Shown: positions 1-6,435, counted from the stretch's first letter. The stretch is 12,107 nucleotides of DNA from an uncultured Eggerthella sp. (GCA_900544455.1 UQVJ01000053.1:1-12107); one strand, 5' to 3'. The notes: generated by a model not told the origin, from the letters alone. Numbers and translations: made by a program.

Positions 1-135
1 GGGTTGAAGCTCCATTCGACAATATCTATTTAAAGAGTCGGTTAGCGATTGGGAAGGTGATCTGGGCGATGGTAAGAGGATAGGTGCCGTTGAGACGGAT
101 TTATTTTTGTACTTCCGTATTCTTCAGATAGCTAT

Positions 136-212
136 TGGGTGGTATTCGATTTCCCTAATCAATGGGTGGTTTGTCGATTCGACAATTCATAGCTTGGTAT
201 TATGGTAATACC
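136..212. promoter_or_regulatory. Cluster of direct repeat and two dyads, possible operators
   Basis: Three elements lie together. A near-repeat, TGGGTGGTATTCGATT (136-151) and TGGGTGGTTTGTCGATT (163-179), has a 27-bp period. TTGTCGA-T-TCGACAA (171-185) is a perfect dyad with 7-bp arms and contains a T-N11-A core of the kind LysR-type regulators favour. GGTATTA-TGG-TAATACC (196-212) is another perfect 7-bp dyad. No promoter was assigned next to them, so their target is unknown; a regulatory role is inferred from symmetry alone. Confidence 0.35.
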
Positions 213-374
213 TTCGTTTGTGAATAGGTTTTCTTTAATACGATTTCCTACAATCATTACCGCGAATGGAAGTCAAGAGAAAACTTTGTAAAACATGTTC
301 AGGCTGGGCAGTGATCTTGTTCGCTATTGCTATGTGCTGAATCTTCTGTTTTCGAAATTCACATTGATAGTTCC

Positions 375-392
375 GATTTTCTGTTGAAAATC
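375..392. repeat. Perfect 7-bp inverted repeat
   Basis: GATTTTC (375-381) and GAAAATC (386-392) flank a TGTT spacer. It is a perfect dyad about 85 bp upstream of the first putative promoter. It could be an operator or a short hairpin; it has no T-tract that would make it a terminator. Confidence 0.35.
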
Positions 393-414
393 ACGATGAA
401 CGGTAGTTGAAGTA

Positions 415-432
415 GCAAATTAGTGCAAATTA
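415..432 (+). repeat. Tandem GCAAATTA repeat with 10-bp period
   Basis: GCAAATTA occurs at 415-422 and 425-432. The 10-bp period places both copies on one face of the helix, as often seen for activator half-sites. The pair lies about 45 bp upstream of the TTGACA at 475-480. Activator binding is inference. Confidence 0.3.
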
Positions 433-474
433 ACGCGTTCGTTATCTATTTCTCTGGAAACAACTAATTGATAC

Positions 475-506
475 TTGACAAATCTACTGCTATAAGCGTC
501 TATAGT
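475..506 (+). promoter_or_regulatory. Candidate promoter P1 with long spacer
   Basis: A perfect -35 hexamer TTGACA (475-480) is followed after 20 bp by TATAGT (501-506), one base off the -10 consensus. The spacer is 3 bp longer than the usual 17, so P1 would be weak unless assisted by a DNA-distorting activator. The -10 overlaps the left arm of the large dyad at 502-534, which points to repression at this site. Confidence 0.4.
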
Positions 507-534
507 TTCTATAGGGTGAGCCTATAGAAACTAT
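502..534. promoter_or_regulatory. 33-bp perfect operator-like palindrome
   Basis: The arms ATAGTTTCTATAGG (502-515) and CCTATAGAAACTAT (521-534) are perfect 14-bp inverted repeats around GTGAG. Each arm itself contains the small palindrome CTATAG. There is no following T-tract, and the element overlaps the candidate -10 at 501-506 and lies upstream of P2. It looks like a binding site for a dimeric or tetrameric repressor. The regulator is unknown; neither LysR protein in the window is an obvious match for such a long arm. Confidence 0.55.
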
Positions 535-577
535 CAGAACACTCTATATGATTTGCAACAAATGTGGTTCAAATAGT

Positions 578-606
578 TTGACATTGATTTATCAGAATCA
601 AATAAT
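578..606 (+). promoter_or_regulatory. Candidate promoter P2 for the MFS gene, with dyad in spacer
   Basis: TTGACA (578-583), a 17-bp spacer and AATAAT (601-606) form a good sigma70-type promoter reading toward the transporter. The spacer carries an inverted repeat, TTGATT (584-589) and AATCAA (596-601), separated by 6 bp, so a regulator bound there would directly affect RNA polymerase. Transcription from here would start near 613 and give a leader of about 215 nt. Confidence 0.5.
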
Positions 607-612
607 AAATAG

Positions 613-829
613 CGGTCACTTTGTGTGAGTGCTACCTCTCCACATGTAAAGCAGCGCCGGCGCAAGGTGTCCAGGTTTCAGGATGCATTTACTCTTGAAG
701 CCATGCGCTTAAAGCGCAGGCCTCCCCAAGCCAACTCACCGGTTGACCGGTAACCCCTGTCTTGACTTTCCGAGGCGCATTATCCCCCATGGATTCCAGA
801 GGAATCCTCGATACGAAAGGAAGGTTTCA
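613..829 (+). promoter_or_regulatory. Structured 5' leader of the MFS transporter gene
   Basis: This stretch, less AT-rich than the DNA before it, holds several stem-loop candidates: the palindrome GCGCCGGCGC (654-663), TGCGCTT-A-AAGCGCA (704-718), the hairpin ACCGG-TTGA-CCGGT (738-751) and GGATTCC-AGA-GGAATCC (791-807), which ends 9 nt before the ribosome binding site. A nine-codon open frame (683-712) ends inside the second hairpin. I recognise no known riboswitch class. Leader-mediated control of translation or elongation is possible but unproven. Confidence 0.4.
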
Positions 830-2230
830 ATGGCTTCTGATGCTTTGAACTCTTCTTACCATGGCATCGCTGCTCGCTTGGATCGTTTGCCTATCACGGG
901 TTTCCACAAGAAGATTCTGTGGCTGCTCGCTGGTATCACGTTCTGCGACTCCGTTGACATGGCTGTTGGCGGCCCTATCGGCAACGTTCTCCAGTCTGAG
1001 GGTTGGATGACCCTCGAGCAATTTGCTTTCTTCAATTCCATTACTATGGTTGGTTACCTTTTTGGTGGCCTCATGGCAGGTGCCCTCTCCGACGGCATCG
1101 GCCGCAAGAAGGCAGTTATCATTTGCGGTTCTATCTTCACCGCATTCTGCTTCGTTGCTGCAGGCGCTCCTGACGCAACGTTCCTGACCGGCTGCCGCTT
1201 CTTCATGGGCCTGGGCCTTGGCGCTGCGTTCCCCGCAGGCTACTCCGCCCTTACCGAGTTCACGCCTCCCACGAAGCGCGGTAAGTACCAGTCTTACGTT
1301 GGCCTGATCGCTAACTGCGGCACCCTCGTTGCTTCCGCTATGAACATGGTTGTTCTGCCCATGCTCGGCTGGCGCCCCGTGTTCGTAATCTGCGGTTGCA
1401 TTGGTCTTGCAGTAGTTGTTCTCTGCTTCATCTTCCTTGAGGAATCTCCTCGTTGGCTGGCAATGAAGGGTAAGACCGCTGAGGCTGACAAGATTGTTAC
1501 GAACATCGAAAATAAGATTGCTGCAAAGGGCAACGTTGTTCCCGATGTCGCTGAAGAGGAAATTGTTCGTCGTCAGAACGCTGAGGTAGTTAAAGAGCTT
1601 CCTTGGGCATTCCTCTTCAAGAAGAAAATGATCACCCGTACTCTTACGGCCATGTTCCTTTGCTTCACGATGAATGTATTGGTGTACACCGTTATTTCTT
1701 GGACTCCTACCATTTTGACCAAGAATGGTTTTGATCCGCATATGTCCACTACGCTTACCGTGGTAATGCAGCTGGGCATTCCTGTTGGCGTTGGCCTGCT
1801 TACCTTCTATGTTGAGAAGGTAAATCGTAAGATTATTCTCTGCACCACCTACGTTCTTATCGCCATCATCGGTCCTATTTGGGCTTCTCTGCCTACCGAT
1901 AATGTAGCGCTTATCATGTTCGTTGGCTTCCTGCTCTGCGTCTGCACCTTCACCAACTCCGTTACCACTGCAGCTATCTACTTGTCTGAGCCTTTCCCGA
2001 CGGCTTGCCGTATCCGCGGCGCTGGTGTTGCTAACGCCTTCGGTCGTCTGGGTGGTATCTTCAGCCCCATGTGGATCGCATTCTTCATGGGCACCTCGCT
2101 CGGCACCACCGGCGTATTCATCATCAACGCTTGCCTGGCTATCTTCATGGCAATCTGGCTGGCTATCTTCGGTGTTGAGACTCGCGGCCGTACGCTCGAG
2201 GACATCACCAAGGGTCTGCTTGACGACTAG
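830..2230 (+). CDS. MFS transporter, sugar/organic-acid porter type
   Basis: The gene encodes a 466-residue inner-membrane transporter of the major facilitator superfamily, probably a proton symporter for a small organic solute. Twelve hydrophobic segments are apparent. Motif A between helices 2 and 3 reads GALSDGIGRKK (residues 84-94). The RG of the helix 4-5 region is at 150-151, ESPRWL at 205-210, YLSEPFPTACR at 384-394 and the C-terminal ETRGRTLEDI at 450-459; these are typical of sugar porters and of related aromatic-acid and niacin carriers. Acidic residues D40 and D43 in helix 1 may take part in proton coupling. The start is set at 830 because AAGGAAGG (817-824) lies 5 nt upstream; an in-frame TTG at 743 would add a non-membrane tail read from the structured leader. 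The next gene is separated by a strong terminator. The substrate cannot be read from sequence; quinate or shikimate is suggested only by the shikimate dehydrogenase downstream. Confidence 0.9.
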   Translation: MASDALNSSYHGIAARLDRLPITGFHKKILWLLAGITFCDSVDMAVGGPIGNVLQSEGWMTLEQFAFFNSITMVGYLFGGLMAGALSDGIGRKKAVIICGSIFTAFCFVAAGAPDATFLTGCRFFMGLGLGAAFPAGYSALTEFTPPTKRGKYQSYVGLIANCGTLVASAMNMVVLPMLGWRPVFVICGCIGLAVVVLCFIFLEESPRWLAMKGKTAEADKIVTNIENKIAAKGNVVPDVAEEEIVRRQNAEVVKELPWAFLFKKKMITRTLTAMFLCFTMNVLVYTVISWTPTILTKNGFDPHMSTTLTVVMQLGIPVGVGLLTFYVEKVNRKIILCTTYVLIAIIGPIWASLPTDNVALIMFVGFLLCVCTFTNSVTTAAIYLSEPFPTACRIRGAGVANAFGRLGGIFSPMWIAFFMGTSLGTTGVFIINACLAIFMAIWLAIFGVETRGRTLEDITKGLLDD

Positions 2231-2264
2231 CTGACATACGCTGAGAAATCAGCCCTCTCTCTGG

Positions 2265-2294
2265 AACGGGGCCCGGGGCGGCCCCGTTCTTTTT
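2265..2294 (+). terminator. Rho-independent terminator after the MFS gene
   Basis: AACGGGGCC (2265-2273) pairs perfectly with GGCCCCGTT (2280-2288) across the loop CGGGGC and is followed by CTTTTT. It lies 35 nt after the stop codon and isolates the transporter transcript from the VOC gene. Confidence 0.9.
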
Positions 2295-2454
2295 GATGAA
2301 GCTGTCCGGTCATAGTGGTTGTGTAGTAAATACAGAGCCTTTCATCTTGGGTTATGATGCGAAAAGGACCAGGCTGGATTCTCGGAAGCGTCATTCGAGG
2401 GAAGTTCACCCTGATCAGTGAAAGATAGAGAAGCGAATTATAGGAGGGGTTTGA

Positions 2455-2943
2455 ATGAGTGCGGAAAATGCAAAGGAAATGGTTGAGCTTCTTGGCGATA
2501 TCACACAAGTGGGCATTGTCATCGAAGACATGGAAAAGGCCAAGGCGGGTATGCTGAAGGTATTTGGCCTCAAGCCCGATGCGGAAAGTGACAATCTCTA
2601 CAAGAAGACCTGGTATCGCGGAGAGATTATCGATGCGCCGGTAAAAGCCGCATTCTATAACCAGCTGAATGTGCAGTTGGAATTCTTGCAGCCAGTGGGA
2701 GATACCGACACCATTTGGCACGACTATTTGGATGAGGGCTTCCGCAAGCACGGTCACGCCCTGCATCATCTCCGCTTCGATGTGGAAGACAACGATGAGG
2801 TTACTAAGGCCATGGAGGAACGTGGTATTGCCAAATATATGGAAGGCAAATCGCTCGTTGATCCTACGGCAACGTTTACGTACTACGATTCCGTAGAGGC
2901 TCTGGGCTTCATCATCGAGGCGGTTACCAAGTCTAAGGAGTAG
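2455..2943 (+). CDS. VOC-family (glyoxalase-fold) metalloprotein
   Basis: The 162-residue protein has the paired beta-alpha-beta-beta-beta layout of the vicinal oxygen chelate superfamily (glyoxalase I, methylmalonyl-CoA epimerase, dioxygenases). Candidate metal ligands are Q18 in DITQVGIVIED, E76 in QLEFLQP, H104 or H105 in LHHLRFDV and E155 in FIIEAV. This Gln/Glu/His/Glu set matches the zinc ligands of human-type glyoxalase I, while epimerases usually have His first. The family uses the metal to stabilise an enolate, so an epimerase, isomerase or lyase acting on a keto or CoA intermediate is plausible. The start has a strong AGGAGG (2442-2447) 7 nt upstream. Terminators lie on both sides (2265-2294 and 3031-3061), so it is probably monocistronic. 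The exact reaction is not assignable; methylmalonyl-CoA epimerase is possible but no partner mutase is present. Confidence 0.8.
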   Translation: MSAENAKEMVELLGDITQVGIVIEDMEKAKAGMLKVFGLKPDAESDNLYKKTWYRGEIIDAPVKAAFYNQLNVQLEFLQPVGDTDTIWHDYLDEGFRKHGHALHHLRFDVEDNDEVTKAMEERGIAKYMEGKSLVDPTATFTYYDSVEALGFIIEAVTKSKE

Positions 2944-3030
2944 GTTTCTTCCGCTTGCCCTACCTAACGACTTGGCTCTATAGGGCTAATCGCATAGATC
3001 AAATTACTTAATAATTAAACTTGATTCTGT

Positions 3031-3061
3031 AAGCTCACGACGTATGTCGTGAGCTTTTCTT
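3031..3061 (+). terminator. Rho-independent terminator after the VOC gene
   Basis: AAGCTCACGAC (3031-3041) pairs with GTCGTGAGCTT (3046-3056) over the four-base loop GTAT, followed by TTCTT. It has an 11-bp perfect stem and ends the VOC transcript 87 nt after its stop. Confidence 0.9.
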
Positions 3062-3084
3062 ATTGTGAAACATAATCAGAAACC

Positions 3085-3127
3085 TATGGTTTATCACCTA
3101 AAACCATACTATTGCATTATGTAATAG
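3085..3127. promoter_or_regulatory. Two dyads upstream of the first Gfo/Idh gene
   Basis: TATGGTTT (3085-3092) and AAACCATA (3101-3108) form an 8-bp inverted repeat with an 8-bp spacer. Directly adjoining, CTATTGCAT-T-ATGTAATAG (3109-3127) is a 19-bp near-palindrome with one mismatched pair. They lie 100-140 bp before the start of the oxidoreductase gene and after the preceding terminator, where its promoter must be. I found no convincing -35/-10 pair, so this is a candidate regulator site only. Confidence 0.4.
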
Positions 3128-3226
3128 TTGGCTCTTGAGCAGGAGTTAACACTATTGGATTCAACTGAAGCCCGACCGCATAATCAAAGTTGTCAGAGGG
3201 GATAACACCTAAGGAAGGGGATTCTG

Positions 3227-4270
3227 ATGGATAAGATTAAGCTTGCGGTTCTCGGTTTGAACCAGGGCTCTAAAATCGCTCGCGATGCAAAGGCAAACCC
3301 AGAAATCGAACTGGTTGCTGTTGCTGGTTTCGGTGATCACGATGTAAAGGTTGCGGAAGAACTTGGCGTTCCTCTGTACAACGACTATACGTTGCTTCTC
3401 AAGCAGGAAGACTTGGACGCAGTTGCTATCGCGCTGCCCAACTCGCTCCATGTTCAGTCCACCGAGTTGGCTCTTGCCGCCGGTATCAAGAACATCTTGC
3501 TCGAGAAGCCTATCGCAAACACGGTTGAAGACGCAGAGCATATCATCAAGATCTGCAAAGATGCTGGTGCAACGCTTCTGGTTGGCCACCATCGTCGTTC
3601 ATCAAATCGCTATCAGCTGCTTCGCCAGGTTATCGATTCCGGCAAGCTGGGTAAGATCGTCGGCATTCAGTCGAACTACGCTATCGCAAAGCCGCACGAG
3701 TACTTTGACGTTGAATGGCACACCAAGAAGGGCTCGGGTCCGCTTTTGATCAACGCTATTCATGACTTCGACGATTTGAACTTCGTAACGGGAATGAAGC
3801 CCACCAAGGTATACGCTGCAGCTCGCAACACCATCCGAGGCAATGAGGTTGAAGATTCCGTATCTGCTGTTGTTGAGTACGAGGGCGGTGTAACTGCTAG
3901 CTACTTTGTATCCGATGGCACTCCCGGCCCTTGGAACTATGACTTGGCAGCTGAAGAGAACACCTTCTTCACCATGTGCCCTGGCGAAAACAGCATGCGC
4001 GTATTCGGCACTAAGGGTTCGTTCGGTTTCCCGAATATGGATCTGTACTATCAGGACGATGATGCCTACGGTTGGCTGCAGCCCATCAAGCACGAGCACT
4101 TCGACGTTGAGAAGAACGATCCGATGACTGCTGAGCTCGAGCACTTCGTAGATCTGTGCTTGGGACGCGAAACCACTCCACGTTGCACCGGTGAAAATGC
4201 GCTCGATACCCTCAAGGTAATCAACGCGATTCAGAAATCCGCTGAAGAGGAAACTCCGGTGAAGCTCTAA
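3227..4270 (+). CDS. Gfo/Idh/MocA-family NAD(P)-dependent oxidoreductase
   Basis: The 347-residue cytoplasmic dehydrogenase belongs to the family of inositol dehydrogenase and glucose-fructose oxidoreductase. It has an N-terminal Rossmann domain (about 1-120) with the variant glycine loop GLNQGSKIAR (10-19), the signature EKPIA (93-97) with putative catalytic K94, and a C-terminal alpha/beta domain from about 125. In the catalytic helix (LLINAIHDFDDL, 173-184) H179 is kept, but the Asp usual four residues earlier is I175, with N176 next to it. The enzyme probably oxidises a secondary hydroxyl of a sugar, cyclitol or cyclic acid. The start is supported by AAGGAAGG (3211-3218). Its paralogue is encoded at 8293-9348 on the other strand. 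It is followed by a 214-bp hairpin-rich gap before the shikimate dehydrogenase. The family is certain; the substrate is unknown, and glycoside 3-oxidation is an alternative to cyclitol oxidation. Confidence 0.88.
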   Translation: MDKIKLAVLGLNQGSKIARDAKANPEIELVAVAGFGDHDVKVAEELGVPLYNDYTLLLKQEDLDAVAIALPNSLHVQSTELALAAGIKNILLEKPIANTVEDAEHIIKICKDAGATLLVGHHRRSSNRYQLLRQVIDSGKLGKIVGIQSNYAIAKPHEYFDVEWHTKKGSGPLLINAIHDFDDLNFVTGMKPTKVYAAARNTIRGNEVEDSVSAVVEYEGGVTASYFVSDGTPGPWNYDLAAEENTFFTMCPGENSMRVFGTKGSFGFPNMDLYYQDDDAYGWLQPIKHEHFDVEKNDPMTAELEHFVDLCLGRETTPRCTGENALDTLKVINAIQKSAEEETPVKL

Positions 4271-4285
4271 GCCTTCTCTCTGGTG

Positions 4286-4461
4286 TGCTTTGCTCTATCT
4301 ACTCCAGGCAAAGCATGGCTATTGCCCCTCCCGGGCCGTCACCCAACAAGCCCGGGAGGGAATTACCTCCCTTTTACATCTCTTTATTACCTTTGGGGTT
4401 TCAACACCCCTAATCATTTGCTTGCTCCAGAGGTGGTGGGCGTTGCACGAAGCCCACCACC
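4286..4461 (+). promoter_or_regulatory. Four successive hairpins: end of the oxidoreductase transcript and possible aroE leader attenuator
   Basis: Four stems lie in order: TGCTTTGC/GCAAAGCA (4286-4315), CCCTCCCGGGC/GCCCGGGAGGG (4326-4360, 11 bp), GGGGT/ACCCC (4395-4410) and GGTGGTGGGC/GCCCACCACC (4432-4461, 10 bp), the last ending 9 nt before the aroE ribosome binding site. The right arm of stem 2 can instead pair downstream: GGGAGG (4354-4359) with CCTCCC (4366-4371), followed directly by TTTT. These two pairings are mutually exclusive, as in attenuators. A plain terminator for the upstream gene is the simpler reading. Confidence 0.5.
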
Positions 4462-4484
4462 TTCTCTCCTGAAAGGATATTGTC

Positions 4485-5351
4485 ATGGGAATCGACATCA
4501 ACATCTCCGGCGCAACTAAACTCGTTGGCCTTGTAGGCTCTCCCGTTGAGCATTCTATGTCTCCGGTAATGCACAGCGATTCGTTCCAGAAAATGGGTGT
4601 GAATGCGGTTTATACGGCATTCGATGTAACGCCCGATAAGCTTGCCGATGTTGTTAAGGGCTTGGCCGAAATGGGCGCGGTTGGCTACAACGTAACGATG
4701 CCCTGCAAAACATGCGTTGGCCAATATCTTGATGAATTAACTCCTGCAGCAGAGCTGATGGGTGCGGTAAATACCGTTGTTATTAAAGACGGTAAGTCTA
4801 TCGGCCACAACACTGACGGTGCTGGCTTTGTTGAGAACCTTCGTCGCCATGGTTTTGATCCTGAAGGCAAAGTAGTAACCATTGTTGGCGCCGGTGGTGC
4901 AGGTTCCGCTATCTTCACCCAGCTTGCTCTTGATGGCGTTGCTTGTGTAAACGTCTTCAATCTTAAGGACGATTTCTGGGCTGCAACCCGTGAGCGTGTT
5001 GTTGATCTATCTCACAAGACGGGCGTTCCTATGGTTTTGAACGACCTCGACAACAAGGAACAGCTTGCGCGTGCCGTGAAGAACTCCCAGCTCTTCATCA
5101 ATGCAACCCGTGTTGGCATGCCCCCGCTGGACAACGAATGCACCATCGACGAAGAAATGCTGCACGATAACCTGTTCGTTGCGGACACCGTCTACGATCC
5201 GCGTGAGACCAAGCTCATCAAGATGGCAAAAGCCCATGGCTTGGAAACTGCTCCTGGTATCGAGATGCTTCTGCAGCAAGCGGCTTTGGGCGAAAAGATC
5301 TGGTTCGATATCGAGATGCCGACCGACTATATCGAAGAGAAGTACTTCTAG
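4485..5351 (+). CDS. aroE: Shikimate/quinate 5-dehydrogenase (AroE/YdiB family)
   Basis: The 288-residue cytoplasmic enzyme interconverts shikimate and 3-dehydroshikimate, and possibly quinate and 3-dehydroquinate. The substrate site is intact: HSMSP (23-27) with S24 and S26, K75 in NVTMPCK as the catalytic lysine, N96 in GAVNT, D111 in HNTDGAG as its catalytic partner, and Q265 in GIEMLLQQ. The dinucleotide loop is GAGGAG (135-140). At the cofactor-selecting position, where NADP-specific AroE has NRT/S with a phosphate-binding Arg, it has NLKDDF (159-164), with D162 where NAD-using YdiB has Asp. NAD preference is therefore likely, which suits catabolism better than biosynthesis. GAAAGGA (4471-4477) supports the start. 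It sits after a hairpin-rich gap and before a clear terminator, beside a transporter and dehydrogenases rather than other aro genes. A biosynthetic role is not excluded. Confidence 0.9.
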   Translation: MGIDINISGATKLVGLVGSPVEHSMSPVMHSDSFQKMGVNAVYTAFDVTPDKLADVVKGLAEMGAVGYNVTMPCKTCVGQYLDELTPAAELMGAVNTVVIKDGKSIGHNTDGAGFVENLRRHGFDPEGKVVTIVGAGGAGSAIFTQLALDGVACVNVFNLKDDFWAATRERVVDLSHKTGVPMVLNDLDNKEQLARAVKNSQLFINATRVGMPPLDNECTIDEEMLHDNLFVADTVYDPRETKLIKMAKAHGLETAPGIEMLLQQAALGEKIWFDIEMPTDYIEEKYF

Positions 5352-5374
5352 TTCTCGTTTTCATCTTCCGATTG

Positions 5375-5406
5375 AGCCCCGGCGTCAACAACGTCGGGGC
5401 TTTATT
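5375..5406 (+). terminator. Rho-independent terminator after the shikimate dehydrogenase gene
   Basis: AGCCCCGGCGT (5375-5385) pairs with ACGTCGGGGCT (5391-5401), with one G-U pair, across the loop CAACA, followed by TTATT. It separates aroE from the LysR gene. Confidence 0.88.
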
Positions 5407-5529
5407 CTTTGCCTACAGGCAGAATCATTCATTGTGATGATTGATTTACGGATAATTCATAACTTTTCTGTTCAGATAATCTACAATCGGTTCGAAAGAA
5501 TTAAAACTCAGCATTAAGGAGACTTTCTG

Positions 5530-6435
5530 ATGAGACTTGATTACCTGAGGTACTTCGATCATCTAGCTGAGGTATTAAACTACACTCGTGCAGCCGAAGA
5601 TCTCTTCATTGCGCAACCGACACTTTCGGTGGCTATTAAGCGTATGGAAAAAGAGCTCGGTATCAAGCTGTTTCAGCGTAGCGAGGGCTCAACGCGTATC
5701 GAACTTACCGAAATGGGCAAGGCGTATCACGAGTATGTTGCATTGGCGTTGAAGGACTTGGACAAGGGGCTGCGCATCGCTCGTGAAATTCAGGGGGAGA
5801 TGAATTCTTCGGTTCGCGTTGGAACGATCTATGCCATGCAGGGGCGTTTTTGGTCCGAGGCTATTGAGTCTTTTATCTCTTCTTCGCAGGTAAAGCCCCA
5901 AATTGCTATTGAGCAGGCATTTTCTCCAGAATTGACTCAGCGCTTGCGCAAGGGCGATATCGATGTAGCGTTTTGCTCTCGTGTAGAAGGGTGCGACGAT
6001 TTCAACCATGTATTGGTATGGTCGCAGCCGCTTGTTTTGGGCGTTCATAAGGACAGCCCCCTTGCAAAGCGAAAGAGCATCAACCTTTCTGAGCTTGGCG
6101 GCAAGGAAGTGCTTACCTACAGCTCTTCTTCTCCGACCGATTCGTCTATCACGAAGCTTCTGCCTTTGGACAGCATGAATCTGCGTCGTGAGTATGCAGA
6201 CGAGATCACTATGTGTTCGCTGGTAACTTCGAGTAAAGACAAAATGGCGCTCTTTTGCTATTCCTTCTTGGTTTCGGCTTTCCAAGATGTTGTCTGCTTG
6301 CGCATCAACGACCTACCTGCCGACTTCCACAAGGTGTACTTGACCAGCCGAAGGGAAACGCACCCTAAAGTGGTAGATGACTTCATCGAGTTCATGAGCG
6401 CCTACCGATTCCCGAACATCATGTCTCAAGAATAG
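5530..6435 (+). CDS. LysR-type transcriptional regulator 1
   Basis: This is a 301-residue DNA-binding regulator of usual family length. The N-terminal winged helix-turn-helix spans about residues 1-60, with the core AAEDLFIAQPTLSVAIKRME (21-40) and KELGIKLFQR following. A linker helix and a periplasmic-binding-protein-like effector domain (about 90-295) complete it. Such proteins usually activate catabolic genes in response to a pathway intermediate. Unusually, it is not divergent from a target: it lies in the same direction between aroE and a CoA-transferase gene, with a terminator just upstream and 428 bp just downstream. The start at 5530 is supported by AAGGAGA (5517-5523). A small dyad, AATCAT (5423-5428) and ATGATT (5437-5442), lies about 90 bp upstream and may be an autoregulatory site. 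Its targets are inferred to be the flanking genes; the effector is unknown. Confidence 0.9.
   Translation: MRLDYLRYFDHLAEVLNYTRAAEDLFIAQPTLSVAIKRMEKELGIKLFQRSEGSTRIELTEMGKAYHEYVALALKDLDKGLRIAREIQGEMNSSVRVGTIYAMQGRFWSEAIESFISSSQVKPQIAIEQAFSPELTQRLRKGDIDVAFCSRVEGCDDFNHVLVWSQPLVLGVHKDSPLAKRKSINLSELGGKEVLTYSSSSPTDSSITKLLPLDSMNLRREYADEITMCSLVTSSKDKMALFCYSFLVSAFQDVVCLRINDLPADFHKVYLTSRRETHPKVVDDFIEFMSAYRFPNIMSQE

Larger units (their letters stand above)
1..474. other. Gene-free AT-rich region upstream of the transporter
   Basis: I see no supportable gene here. A short open frame runs in from the left edge (3-83, 26 codons) but resembles nothing I know. The stretch is rich in small symmetrical elements, listed separately, which suggests regulatory DNA. 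The 10-mer ATTCGACAAT occurs at 14-23 and again at 177-186. AACGCGTT at 432-439 is an 8-bp palindrome. It may also serve a gene lying to the left of the window. Confidence 0.55.

Noticed and set aside
3..83. 26 open codons at the left edge as the tail of an upstream gene
   Set aside because: It is too short, has no recognisable motif and no terminator follows it, so it cannot be separated from chance.
136..212. CRISPR-like or transposon-end repeats
   Set aside because: There are only two imperfect copies 27 bp apart with no further units, no target duplication and no transposase nearby.
743..829. 29-residue N-terminal extension of the transporter from a TTG codon
   Set aside because: The ATG at 830 has an ideal ribosome binding site; the extension would be translated from hairpin sequences and adds a tail unlike MFS proteins.
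827..1741. 304-codon open frame antisense to the transporter
   Set aside because: It is a mirror of the MFS coding sequence with low-complexity, non-family translation and no start signal.
2411..2418. Shared palindrome CTGATCAG here and at 11934-11941 as a common operator
   Set aside because: It is an 8-bp word; the second copy overlaps the stop codon of a gene, so chance is the better explanation.
2227..2769. 180-codon minus-strand frame across the transporter terminator and VOC gene start
   Set aside because: It runs through a clear terminator and overlaps a well-supported gene; its translation shows no domain.
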